64,000 bases of DNA, from assembly GCF_009757775.1 (NCBI RefSeq), contig NZ_RHLK01000011.1, forward strand, positions 97,654 through 161,653. Direction: 5' to 3'. Position numbers and translations under genes: made by a program. This document shows, piece by piece, positions 46,603 through 55,016 of the stretch; the stretch's first letter is position 1, and the number at the start of each line of letters is the position of its first letter. The notes under the pieces are model-generated. The model was given only the letters and a program-made list of their open reading frames with translations. It did not search any database and was not told the DNA's origin. This DNA comes from Paenibacillus lutrae. Its GTDB lineage: Bacteria > Bacillota > Bacilli > Paenibacillales > NBRC-103111.

Positions 46603-46904
46603 ACGGGGCATCCAGCAAGGCCGGAGAACGAGGTCGTAGTGGTCATGTCGGTAAGCATGGATGGAAACTGTGTCCTGGAGCTGAATGATAAGCCGATTCT
46701 TTTGCGAAAAGATAAGGTTGTATACGTGGACGATAAGAAATTGAGCGGGACAGAAGCATTTCCTTTCCATGGTTTGAGTCTGGATTATGTGAAAGGGGAT
46801 CTAAGTTAAGCGAGGACTCTGGAGACTTCGATCCTGTGACGGCGACGACCTCGGAACGGATCGGTGATTTTTTTCAGGATGCTAAAGGGGAATCAAGTGA
46901 ATAG
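46603..46904 (+). pseudogene. Decayed gene fragment with frameshift
   Basis: One frame runs from a stop at 46600 to TAA at 46807 and reads like real protein, including MSVSMDGNCVLELNDKPILL and FPFHGLSLDYVKGDLS. Immediately afterwards a second frame continues in the same style, with EDSGDFDPVTATTSERIGDF and a Lys/Glu/Ser-rich tail to TAG at 46902-46904. A clean terminator follows at 46932. Two joined half-frames, a downstream terminator and no start site suggest the remnant of a gene that lost its 5' part and suffered a frameshift near 46807. The family is not recognised. Confidence 0.4.
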
Positions 46905-46931
46905 CTATAAATAGGTTAGCCTATGACTTAG

Positions 46932-46974
46932 AGCCGTTTCCAATTATTTAATTAAAACTGGAAATGGCTTTTTT
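46932..46974 (+). terminator. Terminator after the decayed gene
   Basis: AGCCGTTTCCA (46932-46942) pairs with TGGAAATGGCT (46959-46969), with one GU, and a T6 run follows. Confidence 0.8.
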
Positions 46975-47074
46975 ATATGTATAGATTTAGATCTTTATCG
47001 CTAATGATTTAATCTAAAACACCATGATTCAACAAATAACAACAATATTTATCGTGAAATGTCGAAATTAGGCA

Positions 47075-47101
47075 TAAAGAAGTACCGTAAAAAGCCGATA
47101 T
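47075..47101 (+). promoter_or_regulatory. SigD (flagellar/chemotaxis) promoter
   Basis: TAAA (47075-47078), a 15-base spacer and GCCGATAT (47094-47101) match the SigD consensus exactly. It lies 139 bases before the chemotaxis receptor gene, as expected for a motility regulon member. Confidence 0.9.
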
Positions 47102-47239
47102 AAATTAAGGGACCTAATGGACAAGTTTGGAAAAACCTACAAAGCGGAAACAACCATCTGCGTGGTCAGCCAGCCTAGAGCTTGCTTGTTACCATAAAGC
47201 AGACAGTATGACAGAACGGATCAGGAGAGGGAACGGTGT

Positions 47240-49228
47240 ATGAAGGGTCTGATGTTTTTCGACAGTTTGAAAAAGAAATTGATTGTGCTTATGTGCCTTA
47301 TTCTTGTCATTAGTTTAGGCACTGTGTATGCGGCAAGTTATTTAACGGCTTCCGCCATGTTGACGAATTCCCTGGACGAGGAATCGGCTTTGCAGTCGAA
47401 GCAGCTGGCTATGAAGCTGGATAAGTTCTTTGAGAGCAAAATCGCTATTGCGGAGACCGTTACCAAGCTTCTCTCCAAAGACTCGAATTACAATCAGGAT
47501 TTGAAGACGATTCAACAGGCTCAAGAGCAGTATCCCGAATTTGAGACGTTCTTCTTTTCTCATGATTTGAGCGGCAAAAAGGTAATCAGTTTCCAAGGGG
47601 AATCCAAGGACCTCAGCGACCGTCCGCATTACCAGGAAGCGGGCAAAGCGACCGGCAAAATAGTCGTTTCCGAGCCCAATGTTTCCATAAGGACGGGGAA
47701 TAACGTGGTGACCTTGATTGTTCCGATCATGAAGGGCACAACTCAAACCGGCTATGCAGGTGCAACGATTCAGATTAACGAAATCCAGCGGTATGTGTCC
47801 GAGGAGAAATTCGGCGAAAGCGGTTACGCTTATCTGGTCACTAAGAGCGGCATGTTCCTATGGCATCCCGATAACGAGATGATTCTGAAATCCAACCTGA
47901 AGGACGTCGACGTTCCGGAGCTGCAGCAGGCGTTCAGCAAAATTACAGCCGGCGAAAGCGGCACGGCTGAGTACAAATTAGACGGAGAGATGAAGTATGT
48001 CTCCTACGCCCCTACGGGGTTGAATTGGGGGATCTTCATCACGGCTCCTACTGCAGAACTGTTTGCGCCGGTTGACCGGCTGTCGGTTATCCTTGTGCTG
48101 GTATCGGTCGTTACTCTGCTGATTGCCAGCGGATTGATTTATTTGTTCGCGACCAGGCTCATACAGCCTATTGTTCGCCTTAATAAGGCGGTAAAACTCG
48201 TGGCGGAAGGAAACCTGTCCAACTCCGTCGAGGTTGCGGGGAATGATGAAATCGCTACGCTTTCACAAGATTTCAATCTGACGGTCGGTCACTTGAAGCA
48301 TCTGATCGAAGGGGTCTCGAAATCTTCGAACGAGGTTATTCAACTGGGAAGCGAGCTTGGGCAGCGGATCGACAGCGCGGCAGACTCCAGCCGCCTGACG
48401 AACAAGGCTATCGCCGGAATTGCGGTAGGCGCGCAGTCCCAGGCATACGCTTCGGAAGAGATGGCCATCTCGATGAACGAGATGTCGCGCGGTATCGTGC
48501 GGATCGCCGAAACGTCTGCGATGGTAGCCGAATCGGCTACTGAAGCGGCACGCGAAGCGGAAGAAGGAGCGGAGGTCGTCGAGCATACCGTCCACCAGAT
48601 GGGCGAGATCAGCAGCGGCACCTCGAATGCGCTGCATGCAGCGGAGCAGTGGCACGAGCGCTCCGGCGAAATCTCCGGTATCGTGGATACGATTACGGAA
48701 CTGGCCGGGCAGATCAACCTGCTCTCGCTGAACGCTTCAATTGAAGCGGCCCGTGCCGGTGAGCACGGACGCGGATTTGCAGTGGTGGCCGGAGAGGTGA
48801 AGAAACTGGCCGAGGCGTCCAAATATTCCGCGGGTAAAATCTCGGATCTGCTCAGCGATATCCGCAGCCAGACCGACCGCGTCGTTGAAGCCATGTCTGA
48901 CGGCAACCGGAATGTGCAGGAAGGATTGAAGCTGATCGAGGAAGTGCGCGATAAGTTCAGTCATATTCTCCGCTCATCCCGTCATGTGGCCGCCAACATC
49001 CAAGAAGTGTCTGCAGCTTCCGAAGAAATGTCCGCAGGTGCCCAGGAAGTCTCGGCGTCTCTGGAAGAAATGCAGGGGATTGCCAAGCATACGTCGCAGG
49101 ATTCGGATAAGGTGGCTGCCGCTACGCAGGAACAGCTGGGTGCGATGGAAGAGATGAAGGAATCGATGCACTCGCTGGACAGTATGATGAAGCAGCTGCG
49201 TGAAGAGCTGAGCAAGTTTAAAGTGTAG
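47240..49228 (+). CDS. Methyl-accepting chemotaxis protein with dCache-type sensor
   Basis: This 662-residue transmembrane receptor has a first membrane helix (about 13-35). An extracellular dCache_1-type double-PAS sensor follows (about 40-270) with SDRPHYQEA and GYAYLVTKSGMFLWHPD. Then come a second helix (about 283-303), a HAMP domain (about 305-358) and a long coiled-coil signalling domain. The latter contains the hairpin tip INLLSLNASIEAARAGEHGR followed by GFAVVAGEVKKLAE. The start follows AGGAGAGGG. Transcription is from the SigD promoter at 47075-47101. The ligand is unknown; dCache domains often bind amino acids or other small molecules. Confidence 0.95.
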   Translation: MKGLMFFDSLKKKLIVLMCLILVISLGTVYAASYLTASAMLTNSLDEESALQSKQLAMKLDKFFESKIAIAETVTKLLSKDSNYNQDLKTIQQAQEQYPEFETFFFSHDLSGKKVISFQGESKDLSDRPHYQEAGKATGKIVVSEPNVSIRTGNNVVTLIVPIMKGTTQTGYAGATIQINEIQRYVSEEKFGESGYAYLVTKSGMFLWHPDNEMILKSNLKDVDVPELQQAFSKITAGESGTAEYKLDGEMKYVSYAPTGLNWGIFITAPTAELFAPVDRLSVILVLVSVVTLLIASGLIYLFATRLIQPIVRLNKAVKLVAEGNLSNSVEVAGNDEIATLSQDFNLTVGHLKHLIEGVSKSSNEVIQLGSELGQRIDSAADSSRLTNKAIAGIAVGAQSQAYASEEMAISMNEMSRGIVRIAETSAMVAESATEAAREAEEGAEVVEHTVHQMGEISSGTSNALHAAEQWHERSGEISGIVDTITELAGQINLLSLNASIEAARAGEHGRGFAVVAGEVKKLAEASKYSAGKISDLLSDIRSQTDRVVEAMSDGNRNVQEGLKLIEEVRDKFSHILRSSRHVAANIQEVSAASEEMSAGAQEVSASLEEMQGIAKHTSQDSDKVAAATQEQLGAMEEMKESMHSLDSMMKQLREELSKFKV

Positions 49229-49248
49229 AGAGCTGCTCAAAGGGTAGC

Positions 49249-49279
49249 AGGACTTTCCCATGTGGGAAGTCCTTTTTTA
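49249..49279 (+). terminator. Terminator of the chemotaxis receptor gene
   Basis: AGGACTTTCCCA and TGGGAAGTCCT pair, with one bulged T, and are followed by T6. Confidence 0.8.
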
Positions 49280-49451
49280 TATGTTCATGAATACCAGTTG
49301 GGTTCTTAAATATGTATGGATAGACCGGCTATCTTAAATTCAATGATCTCTGTCCTTTAAAAAAAGCTCAAATCATTGTAAGCTACTTGGTAATGGAAAA
49401 TAAAAACAAGGTACGGGCGGATTGTCCGCCGGGAGGGTGGTAGATCGGAGC

Positions 49452-50243
49452 ATGGAAGTACAGCCGCTGCTGCAGGTAGAGAAGCTGGCTTTGAAGAAGA
49501 TGAAAATTTTCAGGCAGAGCAAATTGCGTTACTTGTCCCGTTCAGCGCTGGCAAGTATGTTTATCGGTTTTGGTGTCATTGTGGCTTTCAAGACAGGAAG
49601 CTTCTTCTATCTGGAACATTCGCCGTTCACTTACCCGATGGCTGCGCTGACCTTCGGTGCCGCAATTATTCTAATCTCTTACGGCGGCGGGGATCTCTTC
49701 ACGGGCAATACGTTCTATTACACGTTCGCGGCGCTGCGCAAAAAGCTCCGTTGGCCGGAGGTCATCCGCTTGTGGCTGACAAGCTACGGCGGCAACATTC
49801 TCGGGGCTGGAGCTTTCGCGCTGCTTATTCTTGCGACCGGCTTGTTCCGAGAACACGAGGTCAATGCGTTCTTGCTCAGTGTGGCGGAGAAAAAGATGAA
49901 CGCCCCTTCGATGGAGCTGTTCTTCCGGGCCATTCTATGTAACTGGCTGGTATGTCTGGCATTCTTCATTCCTATGTCTCTTAAAGGGGACGGAGCGAAG
50001 CTGTTCGCGATGATGCTGTTCGTCTTCTGCTTCTTCATCTCCGGTTATGAGCACAGCATCGCAAACATGTGTACTTTTGCAATCGCGCTGGTGGTCGATC
50101 ATCCGGAGACGATCTCCTGGGGCGGGGTTGTTCATAATCTGATTCCGGTTACTTTAGGCAATCTGATCGGCGGGTCTATTTTCATGGGCGTCATGTATCA
50201 TTATGTGAATAAACCGTTTATGGACGAGCAAGAGGAAGCATAA
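49452..50243 (+). CDS. Formate/nitrite transporter (FNT) family channel
   Basis: This protein of about 263 residues has six hydrophobic segments and FNT features: GGGDLFTGN in the first half and the pseudo-repeat FISGYEHSIANM, containing the central-pore His, in the second. It is a pentameric anion channel for formate, nitrite or related acids (family knowledge). The start is uncertain: ATG 49452 lies 14 bases after GGGAGGG, while TTG 49422 and GTG 49437 are in frame upstream. It stands alone, so the context does not reveal the substrate. Confidence 0.87.
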   Translation: MEVQPLLQVEKLALKKMKIFRQSKLRYLSRSALASMFIGFGVIVAFKTGSFFYLEHSPFTYPMAALTFGAAIILISYGGGDLFTGNTFYYTFAALRKKLRWPEVIRLWLTSYGGNILGAGAFALLILATGLFREHEVNAFLLSVAEKKMNAPSMELFFRAILCNWLVCLAFFIPMSLKGDGAKLFAMMLFVFCFFISGYEHSIANMCTFAIALVVDHPETISWGGVVHNLIPVTLGNLIGGSIFMGVMYHYVNKPFMDEQEEA

Positions 50244-50515
50244 GGACAAGACTTCACAAGAAAACGCAAGAAAGCCTCATTATGTCCAATAACCAGATTG
50301 CCCGTGCTCCATACAAGCTATTATTACCATTTTCTATAGGATACCGGAGGATTTGGCAGGATGTTTTTGAACGCCAGCCGCTGACTTCCCCTCACCCCGG
50401 CTCACCCCGGCTCAGCTGGAGTGAGCCATTATCAGCGCGTTTTCCATAAAAGCGATCTTTCCCTATACTTATAAGAGAGCAAAATGAAACTAAAACAACC
50501 GGGAGTTGAATCGTT

Positions 50516-50689
50516 TTGACGTATGCTGAAATGTTGGGAAGACGCAGTGAGATTCTAAAACGCACCATCGGAGAAATGATCCTCAAAGAAAATCAAAAAG
50601 GGCTCGGCATGCAGGAAAGCAGTTTCCTCCGAAGCATGATTAAGGAGCTCCATCAGAATGAATATGAACTGAGTTCAGGCAGAAGATAA
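50516..50689 (+). CDS. Small hypothetical protein (57 residues)
   Basis: A TTG start at 50516 lies 11 bases after GGGAG, and a TATACT box lies at 50464-50469. The product begins MTYAEMLGRRSEILKRTIGE and is a charged, probably all-helical cytoplasmic peptide with no Cys. Codon use looks ordinary for the genome. A terminator at 50809-50841 follows after about 120 bases, which contain three 23-bp repeats. Function unknown. Confidence 0.55.
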   Translation: MTYAEMLGRRSEILKRTIGEMILKENQKGLGMQESSFLRSMIKELHQNEYELSSGRR

Positions 50690-50712
50690 TGAAGAAGCCT
50701 GTCCTCTCATCC

Positions 50713-50781
50713 AACTAATCAATCCAACCAGACTAAACTAATCAATCCAACCAGACAAAACTAATCAATCTAACCAGTCAA
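50713..50781. repeat. 23-bp tandem repeat, three copies
   Basis: Three units beginning at 50713, 50736 and 50759 share AACTAATCAATCCAACCAGA, with small changes in the third. They lie in the 3' untranslated part of the small gene at 50516. Confidence 0.85.
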
Positions 50782-50808
50782 TTCTAACTATGTATATGTT
50801 TATGTACA

Positions 50809-50845
50809 AAAGGCGTCCGCACTTTCGGTGTGGATGTCTTTTATT
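50809..50845 (+). terminator. Terminator after the 23-bp repeats
   Basis: AAAGGCGTCCGCAC (50809-50822) pairs over all 14 positions, counting GU pairs, with GTGTGGATGTCTTT (50828-50841) around a TTTCG loop. A short T-rich tail follows. Confidence 0.8.
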
Positions 50846-50931
50846 GTGCGCACTTTCTTTAACCCGCAGATCTTTTAATCGGGTAGAAGATTGGGGCTCA
50901 TTCTTATTTGCACTATTAATGTTGAAAAAGG

Positions 50932-50971
50932 AAACCACCCTAATCGACTATGCTGCCCGTTAAGGTGGTTT
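50932..50971 (-). terminator. Terminator of the SDR gene
   Basis: AAACCACC (50932-50939) and GGTGGTTT (50964-50971) form the stem. On the minus strand CCTTTTT follows. It lies about 70 bases past the SDR stop. Confidence 0.7.
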
Positions 50972-51038
50972 GAGGTTCATCTTACGGGATTTAAGCTTCA
51001 TGGAAGCAATCATGAGTCCCATGAAATCAGCCGTCCGC

Positions 51039-51782
51039 TTACTGAGCCGTATAGCCGCCGTCTACCAGCAGAGTCGTGCCGGTGACGAAGGAAGCATCGT
51101 CGCTGGCGAGGAAGAGCACGGCTTTCGCCACTTCTTCCGGTCTGCCCAGTCGTCCCATCGGATGCAGGGCGGTCAGATGGTTCGTAATGGCTTCGGTCCG
51201 CCCGGCGATCAGCGGTGTGTCGATGTAGCCCGGGCACACTGCGTTCACGCGGATGCCGCGCTGAGCATAATCGATGCCGAGCGTCTGCGTCAGCAGCTTG
51301 ACGCCGCCCTTGGCGGAAGCGTAGGCGGTTACGCCCGCTTTGCCGACATGGCTGTGGATGGAGCCGCAGTTGACGATAGCGCCTCCGGTACCCTGGGCAA
51401 GCATTTGCTCCAGCGCATATTTGTCGCTGAGGAATACGCCCGACAGGTTAATGTCGATCGTTTTCTGCCAGGCTTCCCAGCTCAACTGATCGGCAGGACC
51501 GTCTTTGGCAATACCGGCATTTGCAAACAGAATATCCAGTTTGCCATATTGTTTGACCGTTTCGGCCACCATATGTTTAACGTCCTCTTCTTTGGTCACG
51601 TCGGTTTTGACGAACAGGGCATCGCTGCCGGCTGCTTGAAGTTCATCGGCCACAGTTTGTCCGCGGTCCGAAAAGTCCGCGATGACGACTTTCGCGCCTT
51701 CCTGTGCGAACAGACGGACCGTCGCTTCCCCGATTCCGCTGGCTCCGCCCGTAACGATGGCGACTTTATCTTGAAATCTCAT
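51039..51782 (-). CDS. SDR-family oxidoreductase
   Basis: This 247-residue classical short-chain dehydrogenase has the cofactor motif TGGASGIG (11-18), NAG at 88-90, and the catalytic Ser141, Tyr154 and Lys158 (YASAK). A C-terminal GTTLLVDGGYTAQ completes the fold. Asp36 at the end of beta-2 suggests NAD preference. The substrate is unknown. It is divergent from a LysR gene, which probably regulates it. Confidence 0.92.
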   Translation of the reverse strand: MRFQDKVAIVTGGASGIGEATVRLFAQEGAKVVIADFSDRGQTVADELQAAGSDALFVKTDVTKEEDVKHMVAETVKQYGKLDILFANAGIAKDGPADQLSWEAWQKTIDINLSGVFLSDKYALEQMLAQGTGGAIVNCGSIHSHVGKAGVTAYASAKGGVKLLTQTLGIDYAQRGIRVNAVCPGYIDTPLIAGRTEAITNHLTALHPMGRLGRPEEVAKAVLFLASDDASFVTGTTLLVDGGYTAQ

Positions 51783-51902
51783 ATGAATTCACTCCGTTTC
51801 TTTATCATCTTGTATGTATTGTATCTTTTTTATTCATAAGGCACTATTTAAACATGGTGAGCTATACTTAAGCTGTAATTAAGGAAAGAGGATGGTGACA
51901 GC

Positions 51903-52802
51903 ATGCACCTGGAGCAGCTGGAATATATAGTGGAAGTGGCCAAGACGGGTTCCATTACAAATGCGGCCCGCAATCTTCATGTGTCTTTGTCGGCCGTCAG
52001 CCAGTCCATTACTCACTTGGAGAATGAACTGGGCGTTGTTCTATTCAAGCGTTCGAGACAGGGAGCGGTTCCGACTGCCCAAGGCAAGGAGATTATCCGC
52101 ATAGCGTTTGAAGTGCTTAGCAAACGGGACGAGCTTAAGGAAGCGGCGAGAGGCTGGGCCGATACACTGAGCGGCGAGCTTCGGATGGGCGCGATTCCCG
52201 GTCCGATGTCCTTGCTGGTCGATGCGGTAGCAGGCTTCAAGAAGGATTACCCCTTGGTGCAGATGGAAATCGCAGAGAAAGGTTCACAGGAAATTCTGGA
52301 TGACATCCGTCATCATAGGCTGGATCTCGGTTTTGTTATTTTATTTGAAAGCTTGCTGGAGACAAGTGAGGGCCTTTCTTTCGAACGGCTGTTAAAAGGG
52401 AAAATGGTGGTGGGGATGAGCAGCCGATCTCCGCTGGCCATCCGCCAAAGGGTGACTCCCGCCGAACTCCGCAGCCAGCCGGTTGTTCTGTACGACGATG
52501 AGTATGTCCAGTGGTTCATGAACAAGTTCGCTGCTGAATATGGTCCGGTGGACGTGTTATTCACGACCAATAATACGGATGCGATCCGTAAAGCGGTTCG
52601 AGATCATAACGCGGTAACCGTCGGAATGGATTACTCGTTCAGGGGAGATCCTTCCTATTATGCAGATATGGAAATTATGACGGCTGAACTGGAGTTTGCA
52701 GTTAATCAGCCGGTCTACTTGGGCTGGGTACGATCGGAGGGGAGGCACTTTTCGCGGATAGCCAAAACATTTGTTGAACAACTGAGAAAACAGTTCGAAT
52801 AG
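51903..52802 (+). CDS. LysR-family transcriptional regulator
   Basis: This 299-residue regulator has an N-terminal winged helix (1-60) with LEQLEYIVEVAKTGSITNAA, then the recognition helix HVSLSAVSQSITHLENELG and VVLFKRSRQG. A two-lobed effector domain follows from about residue 90. GAGGATGG precedes the ATG. LysR proteins commonly control the divergent neighbour, here the SDR gene 120 bases away. Confidence 0.9.
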   Translation: MHLEQLEYIVEVAKTGSITNAARNLHVSLSAVSQSITHLENELGVVLFKRSRQGAVPTAQGKEIIRIAFEVLSKRDELKEAARGWADTLSGELRMGAIPGPMSLLVDAVAGFKKDYPLVQMEIAEKGSQEILDDIRHHRLDLGFVILFESLLETSEGLSFERLLKGKMVVGMSSRSPLAIRQRVTPAELRSQPVVLYDDEYVQWFMNKFAAEYGPVDVLFTTNNTDAIRKAVRDHNAVTVGMDYSFRGDPSYYADMEIMTAELEFAVNQPVYLGWVRSEGRHFSRIAKTFVEQLRKQFE

Positions 52803-53197
52803 ATACAGCCGGCCGCGAATAAGGGTCTTGATGAAGGCCGGGCGATCCGCTCACCAACCGCTCGTTTGGCTGGCTTCGGACCTGTGGATCGGCCGTGCCG
52901 GTCGGCGATGTACCAGCGTTAAGTTGTGCAGATAAAAGAACGATGAAGGAAACTGATTATCTCCTTAAAAGAAAAGCTGCAGCTATAGACAGGCAAGCCG
53001 GACCGGACGGGGGTCGGCTTGTTTTTTGCTTCCAATCGAGGAAATGCAAGGAACAATTCGGGGGTAATTGTGGACGCTTAATCGTAAGAATTCCGTTTCT
53101 TAAGATTTTCTTCAGAATTACCGACCGGAGTTAGTAAGATTTTTAGATTAGGATAAGGGTTGAAAAGGTACATATATAGATAAAGGAGGCGAGGGCG
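52803..53197. other. Intergenic region between LysR and DedA genes
   Basis: No gene supported. It contains the LysR terminator at 52994-53027 and, near its right end, the strong ribosome site of the DedA gene. Confidence 0.4.
52994..53027 (+). terminator. Terminator downstream of the LysR gene
   Basis: CAAGCCGGACC pairs with GGTCGGCTTG, with one bulge, and T6 follows. Confidence 0.75.
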
Positions 53198-53794
53198 ATG
53201 AATGACACCATCCTTCAACTTGTGGATCAGTACGGTTATTTCATCTTTTTCCTGGCTTTGGCGCTGGGGCCTTTCGGCATTCCTGTACCGAACGAAGTAA
53301 CGGTGATGACTGCAGGTATGATTGGAGACAGCGGACTGCTGAATCCGTGGCTTGTATATAGCAGCACGTTATCCGGTCTGCTGGTTGCATTGACGGCCGG
53401 ATACGGATTGGGCAAATATTTCGGACCGCCTTTGCTTAGAAGACTGCGCCGCAATGAGCGGTTCAGCGGCTACTATTCAACGGCCGAAAGCTTGCTGGAC
53501 AAGTACGGGAGCGCGGCGCTGTGCGTCAGCACGTTTATCCCGATCGTCCGCTATTTACTGCCGGTATTTATGGGTGCCGCAGGCAAGCCATATAAGAAAT
53601 TTGCGGTATACGCATATTCAGGCGCTCTTGTGTGGACGTTACTTGTATTCGGACTTGGCGTGTTGTGGGGGGAAAGCTTAACTGCACTGCTGGCCAGGAC
53701 CGAGATAAAAACCGCTCTCATTGTTGCGATTCTTGCTTCAGGAGTCTTTGTAATCTGGAAAAAAGGAATAAGGAAATCCCAGTCGGGTGTATGA
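53198..53794 (+). CDS. DedA-family membrane protein
   Basis: This 198-residue protein has four to five hydrophobic segments. The DedA (SNARE-associated) features are FGIPVPNEVTVMTAGMIG, GYGLGKYFG, the amphipathic region FIPIVRYLLPVFMGAAGKPY with its conserved Arg, and WTLLVFGLGVLWG. DedA proteins include undecaprenyl-phosphate and phospholipid translocases (family knowledge). AAAGGAGG precedes the ATG. A 44-residue membrane peptide gene follows and may be cotranscribed. Confidence 0.92.
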   Translation: MNDTILQLVDQYGYFIFFLALALGPFGIPVPNEVTVMTAGMIGDSGLLNPWLVYSSTLSGLLVALTAGYGLGKYFGPPLLRRLRRNERFSGYYSTAESLLDKYGSAALCVSTFIPIVRYLLPVFMGAAGKPYKKFAVYAYSGALVWTLLVFGLGVLWGESLTALLARTEIKTALIVAILASGVFVIWKKGIRKSQSGV

Positions 53795-53868
53795 CAGAAG
53801 ATAGTTTCTTCACTGATCACTGACAACATAGACGATGAAATCATCATACAAATTCGGGAGGAATTATA

Positions 53869-54003
53869 ATGGATGAAATGTATATGACCGCAGATTATGT
53901 GGGAGTCCATCTGAGCTGGCTTATTTTCGTGTCGGCGGCTGTCATGGGAATTATGAAATCGGCGAAGGGCCGCAGGAAACAAGGTGACAGAGGGGGGATC
54001 TGA
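53869..54003 (+). CDS. 44-residue single-pass membrane peptide
   Basis: ATG at 53869 lies 7 bases after GGGAGG. The product has an acidic N-terminus, one transmembrane helix (about 12-30) and a basic C-terminal tail, an N-out/C-in orientation by the positive-inside rule. It lies 74 bases after the dedA gene with no terminator between, so the two may be cotranscribed. A terminator follows at 54105. I do not recognise it. Confidence 0.65.
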   Translation: MDEMYMTADYVGVHLSWLIFVSAAVMGIMKSAKGRRKQGDRGGI

Positions 54004-54104
54004 AGGAGAGTTGTCCATCACAGGTCTAAGCAGAAACCTTCCTTCTGTCCCGGATTCTGGAGGGGCAGTCCTCTTCACTCCCTGCCGGATGCTAACATAG
54101 AGCG

Positions 54105-54130
54105 GCCGCCTTTTTGCCAGGCGGCTTTTC
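54105..54130 (+). terminator. Terminator of the DedA/small peptide unit
   Basis: GCCGCCT (54105-54111) and AGGCGGC (54119-54125) pair, followed by TTTTC. Its 3' arm overlaps the -35 region of the next promoter. Confidence 0.7.
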
Positions 54131-54141
54131 GGCGTTATAAT
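54114..54141 (+). promoter_or_regulatory. SigA-type promoter embedded in the terminator
   Basis: TTGCCA (54114-54119) and a perfect TATAAT (54136-54141) are 16 bases apart. They drive the 100-residue protein gene that starts at 54190. Confidence 0.6.
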
Positions 54142-54189
54142 AAACTAATCTTATAGATATAACGCGCCTAAAAGGAGGACGGACAGCAG

Positions 54190-54492
54190 ATGGCCTTCGG
54201 CATCAAGAGAGAAGAATTGCAGCTGTGGAAAGAAGCGGTCTCCCGGGGAGAAATTGCTTACTTGACTCACTACTGGCTGGAGCCCAGATTTCCGGGTGTG
54301 ACTACCGTTACGAAGGTAGGTTGTGCAGATCTGGACCGCTTGTCCAATTGGTGCATAGAGAACGGCTTAAGTCCGCGCTACATCCATAACCGTTCACCTT
54401 TCCCGCATTTTGACCTGATTGGTCCTAAGCAGGTAGAAATTTTGCGGAAAGAGGGGTTGTGGGAGCAGTTGGAGCGGTTTCGCATGCTCTGA
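54190..54492 (+). CDS. Conserved hypothetical protein, YneQ-like
   Basis: This 100-residue cytoplasmic protein begins MAFGIKREELQLWKEAVSRG and contains AYLTHYWLEPRFPG, a CADLDRLSNWC segment and PFPHFDLIGPKQVEIL. The pattern and length resemble B. subtilis YneQ, a protein of unknown function; this is from memory. AAAGGAGG lies 9 bases before the ATG. It has its own promoter. Confidence 0.75.
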   Translation: MAFGIKREELQLWKEAVSRGEIAYLTHYWLEPRFPGVTTVTKVGCADLDRLSNWCIENGLSPRYIHNRSPFPHFDLIGPKQVEILRKEGLWEQLERFRML

Positions 54493-54584
54493 AGACGGCT
54501 GCCGGGAAGTGCGGAGACATTCCCGTCTGCATGTCCTCAAGGCGGACGAGTCCGGTCCGTAGCTTGTGACTGGAGTGACCGGAT

Positions 54585-54875
54585 TTATTTGCGTATAAAT
54601 GCTTCGATCAGGTCCCCGACACTGACCTCATCAAGCTCCTCGGCAAGCCGGTCCGCCTTGGTTTTCTTACGGATGGAGCCCTGCAGGACAATTTGAATGT
54701 TCTGGTCTTTGTCGATTAAGACCGAAAGGACTTCGAGAGCATTCGTCAGCAGTCCGACGACGACCGCGATTTGCTGGGGGGTGAGCTGGGCGGACGAGGC
54801 TTTCTTTTTGCCTTTTTTACCATTGCCGTTACCATTGCCGTTGCCGCTGCCATTCCCATTCCCTTTTTTTATCAT
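54585..54875 (-). CDS. Small protein with (Gly-Asn)n leader
   Basis: This 96-residue protein has an N-terminal low-complexity stretch of Gly-Asn dipeptides (about 5-19) followed by a Lys-rich patch. A helical domain of about 65 residues follows with LTPQQIAVVVGLLTNALEVL and a C-terminal amphipathic helix. There is no signal peptide. It follows a 40-residue membrane peptide gene by 18 bases on the same strand. Such Gly/Asn-rich small proteins are often spore- or envelope-associated in Paenibacillus, but that is only an impression. Confidence 0.7.
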   Translation of the reverse strand: MIKKGNGNGSGNGNGNGNGKKGKKKASSAQLTPQQIAVVVGLLTNALEVLSVLIDKDQNIQIVLQGSIRKKTKADRLAEELDEVSVGDLIEAFIRK

Positions 54876-54893
54876 GGGTCGTCACCATCCATA

Positions 54894-55016
54894 TCAAACT
54901 ATAACGGTTTCACTGTCACCGCCTTCGCCATCCGTCCCAATCCCCGCAATGAATCCGAAAGCAATCACAAACAAAATGATTAAATTGATCAGATACTTGC
55001 CGTCATCGTCGCTCAT
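54894..55016 (-). CDS. 40-residue single-pass membrane peptide
   Basis: ATG at 55016 lies after AAGGGTGGG. The product begins MSDDDGKYLINLIILFVIAF, continues through one membrane helix (about 8-28), and ends in an acidic Gly/Asp/Glu tail. It is the first gene of a two-gene unit with the Gly-Asn protein. It resembles small sporulation membrane peptides in form, but I cannot assign it to a known family. Confidence 0.65.
   Translation of the reverse strand: MSDDDGKYLINLIILFVIAFGFIAGIGTDGEGGDSETVIV

Noticed and set aside
46558..46770. Minus-strand open frame of 70 codons
   Set aside because: The plus strand over the same bases has the better protein-like frames of a decayed gene, and no ribosome site precedes the minus-strand ATG.
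50713..50781. 23-bp repeats as a CRISPR or att site
   Set aside because: The three copies are contiguous with no unique spacers, and no integrase gene lies nearby.
52942..53134. Small plus-strand frame between LysR and DedA genes
   Set aside because: It runs through the LysR terminator hairpin and has no ribosome site.
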